Part shown: positions 1 to 4,883 of the stretch, piece by piece
Position numbering within the stretch: the first letter of the stretch is position 1
Layout: every line of letters starts with the position of its first letter
Origin: Candidatus Enterousia merdequi
GTDB taxonomy: Bacteria > Pseudomonadota > Alphaproteobacteria > Rs-D84
Reading direction: 5' to 3'
Assembly: GCA_018065345.1 (NCBI GenBank)
Contig: JAGHTM010000004.1
Location: 1 to 7,781 of the forward strand
Length of the DNA stretch: 7,781 nucleotides
The notes under the pieces: model-generated
The model's database searches: none
The model's input: only the letters and a program-made list of their open reading frames with translations
What the model was told of the DNA's origin: nothing
Position numbers and translations under genes: made by a program

Positions 1-4
1 GTAG

Positions 5-37
5 AAAAACAAAAAACCGGCAATCGCCGGTTTTTTT
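5..37 (-). terminator. Rho-independent terminator of accBC, probably bidirectional
   Basis: A perfect inverted repeat, CCGGC at 17-21 and GCCGG at 26-30, encloses a four-base loop. It is flanked by an A run at 11-16 and a T run at 31-37, so the stem can extend by several A-T pairs. Read on the minus strand the hairpin follows the accC stop directly (the stop shares bases 36-38 with the T run) and is followed by six U, one G and five U. The T run on the plus strand means it could also stop a plus-strand transcript entering from the left of the window. Confidence 0.9.
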
Positions 38-1418
38 ATTTATTTTCAGAAACTTCTTCTTTTGATTCTTGCTTTTCTTCAATCAAGAAATGTTCCAACC
101 AATGATTATCTGTTTTTAATTGGCGAACATCTGAATTTTCCAACAATCTTTTTTGTAATGGTATTGTTGTCTTAATTCCTTCAATAACAAATTCATCAAG
201 CGCCCTTGCCGCACGCATTATACATGCCGGTCTTGATTGCGCATGAACAACCAATTTTGCAATCATTGAATCATATGTTGGTGGTATTGTATAACCAGTA
301 TAAACAGCACTATCAACACGAACACCCATACCACCAGCCGGAGCATACATTGTTATTTTTCCAGGATTTGGTATAAATGTTTCTGGGTCTTCGGCATTTA
401 TACGAAATTCTATGGCGTGTCCGTGTGGAACAAGACTTGCCTGGGTATAACCAAGTTTTTCCCCAGCAGCAATTCGTATTTGTTCACGAACCAAATCAAT
501 ACCATAAACCATTTCTGTCACAGGATGTTCAACCTGTAATCTGGTATTCATTTCCAAAAAATAAAACTGGCCATCTTCGAACATAAATTCAAAAGTTCCA
601 GCATTTGTATATTTCATCTTTTTTGCGGCAGTTTTACAAACTTCAATCATATCGTCGCGTTGTTTTTGTGTCAGTATAGCCGCTGGACATTCTTCCATAA
701 CTTTTTGATTTTTACGTTGAAGCGAACAATCACGTTCACCAAAAATCACAACATTACCATGTTGGTCACCTAAAACTTGAAATTCTATGTGACGTGGATG
801 CAATAATAATTTTTCCATATAAAGTGTATCATCACCAAAAGCAGTTTTTGATTCTGCTTTTACAACAGGGAAAAATTCACGTAATTCATTTGAATCATTG
901 ACAGCACGCATACCACGACCACCACCACCAGCCGCAGCCTTAATCATTACAGGATAGCCAATTTTATCAGCCCAAACAAGAGCGTCTTCAATAGTTTTTA
1001 TTGCGCCATCACTTCCAGGAACGACCGGCAAACCACATTTTATCGCAGTTTGTTTTGCGTTTACTTTGTCGCCCATTTTGCGAATCATATCTGCATTTGG
1101 TCCAATCCAAATAAGCCCATGCTGTTCAACCTTATCAACAAAGTCAGCACGTTCAGATAAAAAGCCATATCCAGGATGTATCGCATCAGAATTTGTTAAC
1201 AATGCAGCAGTTAAAATTGCAGATTCATTAAGATAAGAATCAACACTTGGCGCAGGCCCAATACATACAGATTCGTCTGCCAATTTAACATGCATTGCTT
1301 CGCGGTCTGCCGTAGAATACACAGCAACTGTTCGTATTCCCATATCACGACACGCACGAATAACACGCAATGCAATTTCACCACGATTAGCGATTAAAAC
1401 TTTTTTAATTTGTGGCAC
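36..1418 (-). CDS. accC: Biotin carboxylase subunit of acetyl-CoA carboxylase
   Basis: It carboxylates the biotin on AccB using ATP and bicarbonate, the first half-reaction of cytoplasmic acetyl-CoA carboxylase in fatty-acid synthesis. The 460-residue protein is close to the usual ~450. It shows the N-terminal biotin-carboxylase domain (VLIANRGEIALRV, residues 7-19), the glycine-rich ATP-grasp loop GGGGRGM at 164-170, Lys118 and Lys160 at the ATP-binding lysine positions, and the catalytic block EMNTRLQVEHP at 289-299 with Glu277, Glu289, Asn291 and Arg293. Residue 237 is Asn in QRKNQKV, where E. coli has His236. The last ~15 residues are a charged Lys/Glu tail beyond the usual end. The start is GTG at 1416-1418: it gives the expected short N-terminus, and an AAAAAGG ribosome site (1427-1433) lies eight bases upstream, overlapping the accB stop. 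The gene follows accB by 13 bases and ends in a terminator. The family call is certain in practice; the alternative, the carboxylase subunit of another biotin enzyme, is made unlikely by the adjacent AccB. Confidence 0.97.
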   Translation of the reverse strand: MPQIKKVLIANRGEIALRVIRACRDMGIRTVAVYSTADREAMHVKLADESVCIGPAPSVDSYLNESAILTAALLTNSDAIHPGYGFLSERADFVDKVEQHGLIWIGPNADMIRKMGDKVNAKQTAIKCGLPVVPGSDGAIKTIEDALVWADKIGYPVMIKAAAGGGGRGMRAVNDSNELREFFPVVKAESKTAFGDDTLYMEKLLLHPRHIEFQVLGDQHGNVVIFGERDCSLQRKNQKVMEECPAAILTQKQRDDMIEVCKTAAKKMKYTNAGTFEFMFEDGQFYFLEMNTRLQVEHPVTEMVYGIDLVREQIRIAAGEKLGYTQASLVPHGHAIEFRINAEDPETFIPNPGKITMYAPAGGMGVRVDSAVYTGYTIPPTYDSMIAKLVVHAQSRPACIMRAARALDEFVIEGIKTTIPLQKRLLENSDVRQLKTDNHWLEHFLIEEKQESKEEVSENK

Positions 1419-1426
1419 GATAAAAA

Positions 1427-1433
1427 CCTTTTT
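1427..1433 (-). promoter_or_regulatory. Ribosome binding site that fixes the GTG start of accC
   Basis: AAAAAGG on the minus strand lies eight bases before GTG at 1416-1418 and overlaps the accB stop (1432-1434). Ribosomes ending accB would therefore sit on the accC start, which suggests coupled synthesis of the two subunits. There is no ATG nearby that would give a sensible N-terminus. Confidence 0.7.
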
Positions 1434-1860
1434 ATTCTATGACAATAATAGGCGTATCAAATTCAACAGCCGCCCCATCTGAAACCAAAATTTCTTTGAC
1501 AATACCGTCTGTATCAGATTTTATTGGGTTAAATGTTTTCATTGCTTCTACCAAAGCAACTGTATCGCCAGCCTTAACCGAATCACCAACCTTGATAAAA
1601 GGTTTTGCACCAGGTTCTGGGGACAAATATGCGACACCAACCATTGGTGATTTCAACACATGTCCAGAAACTTTTTCATTTGAATTTGTTTTTTGTTGCG
1701 CAACAAAGTTCACAGGCGCAGCAACAGATTGCTGTTTTGACAAGTGAATATGTTTACGATATAAACCCAATAACAGTTGACGTTCCAAATCTAATTCTGT
1801 GATTCCCATTTCGTCCATCAATTTAGACATATTTTCAACTGTTGATCTAAAAGAAGTCAT
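1432..1860 (-). CDS. accB: Biotin carboxyl carrier protein of acetyl-CoA carboxylase
   Basis: This small protein carries biotin between the biotin carboxylase and the carboxyltransferase of acetyl-CoA carboxylase. At 142 residues it has the usual AccB layout: an N-terminal helical part (residues 1-43) that in the family binds AccC; a Gln/Ala/Asn-rich linker (about 44-66); and a biotinyl-lipoyl domain (about 67-142). The domain carries SPMVGVAYLSPEPGAKPF (71-88), which includes the 'thumb' loop typical of true AccB, and the biotin site EAMKTFN with Lys108 as the biotinylated residue. The usual form is EAMKM(M/L)N, so Thr-Phe after the lysine is a mild variant. The ATG at 1858-1860 has AAAGGA (1870-1875) nine bases upstream. 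It is the first gene of a two-gene operon with accC. Attachment of biotin needs a BirA ligase encoded elsewhere. Confidence 0.96.
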   Translation of the reverse strand: MTSFRSTVENMSKLMDEMGITELDLERQLLLGLYRKHIHLSKQQSVAAPVNFVAQQKTNSNEKVSGHVLKSPMVGVAYLSPEPGAKPFIKVGDSVKAGDTVALVEAMKTFNPIKSDTDGIVKEILVSDGAAVEFDTPIIVIE

Positions 1861-1894
1861 AATTATAAATCCTTTCTTAAACTATATTGTATGA

Positions 1895-1922
1895 ATTTTA
1901 CCACATTGATTTATTATGTCAA
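1895..1922 (-). promoter_or_regulatory. Sigma70-type promoter of accBC
   Basis: On the minus strand a perfect TTGACA (1917-1922) is followed after 16 bases by TAAAAT (1895-1900), which is preceded by TG one base upstream (TGGTAAAAT, an extended -10). Transcription should begin near 1888, giving a leader of about 28 bases that contains the AAAGGA site. The -35 begins only four bases after the yidD stop (1927-1929) and lies within the short inverted repeat ATGTC-TT-GACAT (1916-1927). No terminator separates yidD from this promoter, so some accBC mRNA may also come by readthrough from rnpA-yidD. Confidence 0.7.
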
Positions 1923-1926
1923 GACA

Positions 1927-2163
1927 TCAAGGCACAGGATCATATCCATATTCACCATGTGGATGACAACGTAATATGCGTTTCATTCCCAAAAAAGAAC
2001 CATGAAAAAAGCCATATTTTTCAATTGCTTGCTTGGTATATTCACTGCAAGTCGGACTAAACCGACAAGCACATTTTCCGCCAATAAATGGCGATATACC
2101 ATATTGATAAAAACGCACCATTTTTATACCAATGCGCGATAATAAAGTTAAATTATTTTTCAT
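1927..2163 (-). CDS. yidD: Membrane protein insertion efficiency factor YidD
   Basis: YidD is a small protein at the inner face of the membrane that assists YidC-dependent insertion of membrane proteins. The 78-residue product matches the family over its length. It has an amphipathic N-terminus (ISRIGIKMV-like segment and FYQYGISPFIGG, about residues 9-29), the cysteine motif CACRFSPTCSEY (31-42), and the C-terminal block KRILRCHPHGEYGYDPVP (61-78), with the hallmark CHP and YDPVP. It ends right at that block, as the shorter family members do. The ATG at 2161-2163 lies inside rnpA, with an 11-base overlap and no good ribosome site, so translation is probably coupled to rnpA. In most bacteria the order is rpmH-rnpA-yidD-yidC; here yidC does not follow, and accBC does. 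Confidence 0.95.
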   Translation of the reverse strand: MKNNLTLLSRIGIKMVRFYQYGISPFIGGKCACRFSPTCSEYTKQAIEKYGFFHGSFLGMKRILRCHPHGEYGYDPVP

Positions 2164-2503
2164 TGTCTTGAAATTTTTTAGAAATTTTATTCAAAAGATT
2201 TTTGATTTCTTGACGACCTGTTTCACGATTTACAGACAAAATGTTTCTGTTTGCTATAAAAACATAGTCAAAATCGTTCAACATTAAATCTTCATTATAC
2301 GCAATCCAATCACGAAGCAATCTTTTTACATGATTTCGTTCTGTTGCCAGTTTGAAATCACGTTTTGAAACAACAAGACCATATCTTGGGTCACAAGGTA
2401 TTTTCAACGGCTTTGTTTTAACTATCAAAGCAGAGCCACGTGCCATTAAACAATCGTGTGGGCATATAAAATCAAAATGTTTTCGTATTGTTTTTCTTTT
2501 CAT
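2153..2503 (-). CDS. rnpA: Ribonuclease P protein component
   Basis: This basic protein helps the RNase P RNA bind precursor tRNAs, whose 5' leaders the holoenzyme removes. The 116-residue product carries the family signature ATERNHVKRLLRDW (residues 53-66), the RNR motif that contacts the RNA, preceded by the expected strand RYGLVVSKRD (40-49) and followed by DFDYVFIANR (77-86). It is rich in Lys and Arg. The N-terminus is the normal length from the ATG at 2501-2503, and no other in-frame start lies upstream. It overlaps yidD by 11 bases. Upstream there is no Shine-Dalgarno site; a -10 element sits only seven bases before the ATG (see the promoter entry), so the mRNA is likely leaderless. 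rpmH, which normally precedes rnpA, is absent: the next gene upstream is mreB on the opposite strand. Sequence conservation outside the RNR region is low, as is usual for RnpA. Confidence 0.93.
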   Translation of the reverse strand: MKRKTIRKHFDFICPHDCLMARGSALIVKTKPLKIPCDPRYGLVVSKRDFKLATERNHVKRLLRDWIAYNEDLMLNDFDYVFIANRNILSVNRETGRQEIKNLLNKISKKFQDNEK

Positions 2504-2510
2504 GCGGTGA

Positions 2511-2537
2511 ATTATACCAAAATATAAGAAAAATCAA
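2511..2537 (-). promoter_or_regulatory. Promoter of rnpA-yidD, placed for a leaderless mRNA
   Basis: On the minus strand a consensus TATAAT (2511-2516) with an extended -10 TGG before it lies seven bases upstream of the rnpA ATG. A weak -35, TTGATT at 2532-2537 (15-base spacer) or the overlapping TTTGAT (16-base spacer), lies upstream. With the usual distance from the -10, transcription would start at 2504 or on the ATG itself. It faces the mreB promoter, with about 40 bases between the two -10 elements' outer edges. Confidence 0.6.
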
Positions 2538-2559
2538 ATTAAAAACAAAATTTAACAAC

Positions 2560-2592
2560 TTGACTTGATTTTTTATATGCCTGCTTTATAAT
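2560..2592 (+). promoter_or_regulatory. Promoter of mreB
   Basis: A consensus TATAAT at 2587-2592 is preceded, 16 bases upstream, by TTGATT (2565-2570). A better -35 hexamer, TTGACT (2560-2565), overlaps it but would give a 21-base spacer, so the first pairing is preferred. Transcription should begin near 2599. The -10 shares its last two bases with an upstream ATG (2591-2593) that is in frame with mreB, so that ATG should not be on the mRNA. Confidence 0.6.
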
Positions 2593-2597
2593 GCGAA

Positions 2598-2617
2598 CAA
2601 ACAAACAAGCAAGCAAG
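2598..2617 (+). repeat. CAAR tetranucleotide tandem repeat in the mreB leader
   Basis: Five tandem four-base units, CAAA twice and then CAAG three times, fill the leader from the expected transcription start to the ribosome site. The last unit contributes to the AAGGGA site. The tract is almost free of T and has only two kinds of unit, so the leader should be unstructured. Confidence 0.75.
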
Positions 2618-2620
2618 GGA
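2615..2620 (+). promoter_or_regulatory. Ribosome binding site that fixes the mreB start at 2627
   Basis: AAGGGA lies six bases before the ATG at 2627-2629. The alternative upstream ATG at 2591 lies within the -10 element and has no ribosome site, so 2627 is the start. Confidence 0.75.
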
Positions 2621-2626
2621 TTTCAC

Positions 2627-3676
2627 ATGTATAATTGGTTATTGAAATTTTTCTCTGCAGATATGGCAATAGATTTGGGAACCGCAAACACTTTGATTTA
2701 TGTCAAAGGTCGCGGTGTAGTATTAAACGAACCATCTGTTGTTGCTATTGCAGAAAACAGATTATTGGGCCGCAAAGAAATATTGGCCGTTGGTTCAGAA
2801 GCAAAACAAATGTTTGGAAGAACACCTGGGGCTATATCTGCCGTTCGTCCTTTGCGCGATGGTGTTATCGCTGACTTTGAAGTTGCCGAAGAAATGATTA
2901 AATACTTTATTCGCAAAGTAAACCAAAAGAATCCTTTGGCTGCGCCTTTAATCATTATATGTGTTCCTTCTTGTGCAACTCAAGTGGAAAGACGTGCTAT
3001 TCAAGAAGCCGCTGATGCCGCTGGTGCGCGCAAAGTTTATATCGTAGAAGAATCAACTGCTGCGGCTATTGGTGCCGGATTGCCTGTTGATAAACCACTT
3101 GGTTCTATGGTTTTGGATATTGGTGGTGGAACAACCGAAGTTGCAGTTATGTCTCTTGGTGGAATCGTTTATTCTAATGCTGTAAGAACTGCTGGCGACC
3201 AAATGGACGAAGATATTATTGAATACGTTCGTAAAAACAAAAATTTATTGATTGGTGAAAATACTGCCGAAGAAATCAAAAAGAAAATTGGTACAGCCGT
3301 TATGCCAAAAGATAAAACAACAGAATTGACTATGAAAATCAAAGGGCGTGATTTAATGAGTGGAACACCACGTGAAACAGTTATTACCGAATCACAAATC
3401 GCAACAGCTTTGTCACAAACAGTCGCAAAAATCATAAGCACTGTGCATTTGGCACTTGAATCTACACCACCTGAATTATCTGCTGATATCGCAGATTTAG
3501 GTATTGCTATGACTGGTGGTGGTTCATTACTTCGTGGTCTTGATGTTGCTATACGTGCTGCAACTGGATTACCTGTATTCTTGGTTGATAATCCAATGGC
3601 ATGCGTTGCTGTGGGAAGTGGCAAGATGTTATCTAATGTTGATAAAAGCCGACACATATTACAAACAATGTATTAA
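2627..3676 (+). CDS. mreB: Rod-shape-determining actin homologue MreB
   Basis: MreB polymerises with ATP into membrane-bound filaments that direct side-wall peptidoglycan synthesis and keep cells rod-shaped. From the ATG at 2627 it has 349 residues, against 347 in E. coli. An open frame extends 12 codons upstream to 2591, but those residues (MRTNKQASKGFH) are not family-like and would bury the short amphipathic membrane-binding N-terminus MYNWLLKFF. Actin-fold motifs are intact: phosphate-1 DLGTANT (16-22), phosphate-2 DIGGGTTE (164-171) and the adenosine loop TGGGSLLRGL (296-305). The segments FSADMAIDLGTANT and KGRDLMSGTP resemble alphaproteobacterial MreB. It stands alone: a terminator begins seven bases after the stop, so mreC and mreD are not in the same transcript. 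Codon use is AT-rich like its neighbours. Confidence 0.97.
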   Translation: MYNWLLKFFSADMAIDLGTANTLIYVKGRGVVLNEPSVVAIAENRLLGRKEILAVGSEAKQMFGRTPGAISAVRPLRDGVIADFEVAEEMIKYFIRKVNQKNPLAAPLIIICVPSCATQVERRAIQEAADAAGARKVYIVEESTAAAIGAGLPVDKPLGSMVLDIGGGTTEVAVMSLGGIVYSNAVRTAGDQMDEDIIEYVRKNKNLLIGENTAEEIKKKIGTAVMPKDKTTELTMKIKGRDLMSGTPRETVITESQIATALSQTVAKIISTVHLALESTPPELSADIADLGIAMTGGGSLLRGLDVAIRAATGLPVFLVDNPMACVAVGSGKMLSNVDKSRHILQTMY

Positions 3677-3706
3677 AAAAACACCGGCATTTGCCGGTAT
3701 TTTTTT
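3675..3706. terminator. Bidirectional terminator between convergent mreB and rpsO
   Basis: ACCGGC (3683-3688) and GCCGGT (3693-3698) form a six-pair stem with an ATTT loop. A T run follows at 3700-3706 for mreB, and an A run at 3675-3681 gives a U run for transcripts coming from rpsO on the minus strand. The A run includes the end of the mreB TAA stop. Confidence 0.9.
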
Positions 3707-3719
3707 ACCAAAATCGGTA

Positions 3720-3992
3720 TTATTTACGCAAACCTAATTTTTTAATCAAGTCTTCGTATTCAGATACGCTATGATTTTTGATGTATGCCAACAATTTTTT
3801 GCGACGATTTACCATCAACAACAAACCACGTTTTGAATGTTCATCTTTGTGATTGTTTTTCATATGTTCTGTTAAATTGCGAATACGTTCTGTCAATACA
3901 GCAACTTGAGATGCAGCAGAACCACCATTGTCATTTTCGCTTACTTTGAAAGCTTTGACTAATTCGCTTTTCTTTTCTTTTGTTACGGACAT
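3720..3992 (-). CDS. rpsO: 30S ribosomal protein S15
   Basis: S15 is a primary binder of the 16S rRNA three-way junction and part of the small-subunit platform. The product has 90 residues, against 89 in E. coli. The second half is highly conserved: TERIRNLTEHM (34-44), DEHSKRGLLLMVNRRKKLLAYI (50-71 region) and the C-terminal LIKKLGLRK. The loop that normally reads (D)TGS-x-E-V-Q reads NGGSAASQ here (22-29), with one extra residue and without the Thr and Glu. The ATG at 3990-3992 has AAGGA (3999-4003) six bases upstream. It follows truB by 17 bases, the usual bacterial pairing, and is the last gene before the shared terminator; pnp, a common next gene, is absent. S15 represses its own mRNA in several bacteria, but no leader structure can be asserted here. 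Confidence 0.96.
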   Translation of the reverse strand: MSVTKEKKSELVKAFKVSENDNGGSAASQVAVLTERIRNLTEHMKNNHKDEHSKRGLLLMVNRRKKLLAYIKNHSVSEYEDLIKKLGLRK

Positions 3993-4009
3993 TGTGTTTC
4001 CTTTTTGTT

Positions 4010-4882
4010 TTAGATTGTTCGTTTAGGCTTTAAGATTTGGTTTTCAACACGCCCTATTCCAACAAATGTTTTATTTGAATAAACGCGATATAAACCGTCT
4101 GTTTCAGCCGTTTTGATAAAGCCACCATGTTTATATAACACAGTATCTTCATCGTTCAGATTGATTACCGGAATGTCCCCCAGCGCACAATCAGGTGCCA
4201 ATAAGTATTTATCGACAGCATCACCATTATTAACCAGTTTTTCCAAAAAATCAAGTGTATGCGCATTTTTTATATTAAACCCATTAGTAAGTGTTCTTCG
4301 AATATAAGTCGTTGTTGCTTTGGCTTTACATAATTTTGCGATATCTCTAACAATAGAACGGACATAAGTTCCACGTGAACAAAGTATTCTGAAATTATAT
4401 TCATCATCCCGGCTTTTACCGGTATATTCTAATTCAAAAACAGTTATATTTCGTGGTTTTATTTCAACATTTTCGCCACTTCGTGCCAATTCATACGCCC
4501 TTTTACCATTTACATGAACAGCCGAAAACATTGGTGGGGTTTGTTCTATATTTCCAATCAATTTGGAAATTGCTTTTTTAATATCATCTTCACTTGGAAC
4601 AAAATCAGAAGAATCTATTGTTCTACCTGTTATATCTAACGAATCTGTTTCAACTCCAAACTTCATACCGAACAAATATTCTTTTTTATTTGGCATAATA
4701 TCTTCAATAAACGGTATCATTTTTGTAGCATTGCCGATTACTATTGGTAAAACCCCAGTAGCCATAGGATCTAAAGTCCCAATATGACCAAATTTTTTTT
4801 CACCAAATATTTTTGCAACATGCCAACCAGCTGTTCTACTGAACACATTCGAATCTTTGTCTAAAATGAAAATTCCATCCAT
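4010..4882 (-). CDS. truB: tRNA pseudouridine-55 synthase
   Basis: TruB converts U55 in the T-loop of tRNAs to pseudouridine and also acts as a tRNA folding chaperone. From ATG at 4880-4882 it has 290 residues, close to the usual ~300. It shows GHIGTLDPMATGVLP (32-46) with catalytic Asp38, the active-site Tyr in KKEY (Tyr69), GVETDSLDITG (74-84), and the conserved CSRGTYVRSIVRD stretch before an RRT-x-GF motif. The C-terminal third is a divergent PUA-like part. Motif I, usually DKPxGxTS, reads DKDSNVFS (8-15), so Pro, Gly and Thr are lost. A TTG three codons upstream (4889-4891) would overlap mutS by eight bases, but the ATG gives the expected family start (MDGIFILDK) and lies one base after the mutS stop. 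There is no clear ribosome site, so re-initiation after mutS is likely. Confidence 0.94.
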   Translation of the reverse strand: MDGIFILDKDSNVFSRTAGWHVAKIFGEKKFGHIGTLDPMATGVLPIVIGNATKMIPFIEDIMPNKKEYLFGMKFGVETDSLDITGRTIDSSDFVPSEDDIKKAISKLIGNIEQTPPMFSAVHVNGKRAYELARSGENVEIKPRNITVFELEYTGKSRDDEYNFRILCSRGTYVRSIVRDIAKLCKAKATTTYIRRTLTNGFNIKNAHTLDFLEKLVNNGDAVDKYLLAPDCALGDIPVINLNDEDTVLYKHGGFIKTAETDGLYRVYSNKTFVGIGRVENQILKPKRTI

Positions 4883-4883
4883 A

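Noticed and set aside
700..725. AccC Asn237 at the position of E. coli His236 as a possible loss of activity.
   Set aside because: All main catalytic and ATP-binding residues are present, and Asn here is, as far as I recall, found in other active biotin carboxylases, so it is treated as ordinary variation.
1439..1747. A 102-codon plus-strand frame antisense to accB.
   Set aside because: It covers the conserved biotinyl domain of accB in reverse and has no promoter, ribosome site or family resemblance.
2591..2626. An upstream ATG extending MreB by 12 residues.
   Set aside because: The ATG overlaps the -10 element, has no ribosome site, and the extra residues are encoded by the tetranucleotide repeat and do not match the family.
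3169..3657. A 162-codon open frame on the minus strand, antisense to mreB.
   Set aside because: It lies wholly within the conserved mreB gene, has no ribosome site or recognisable motif, and is explained by mreB codon choice leaving few stops in the opposite frame.
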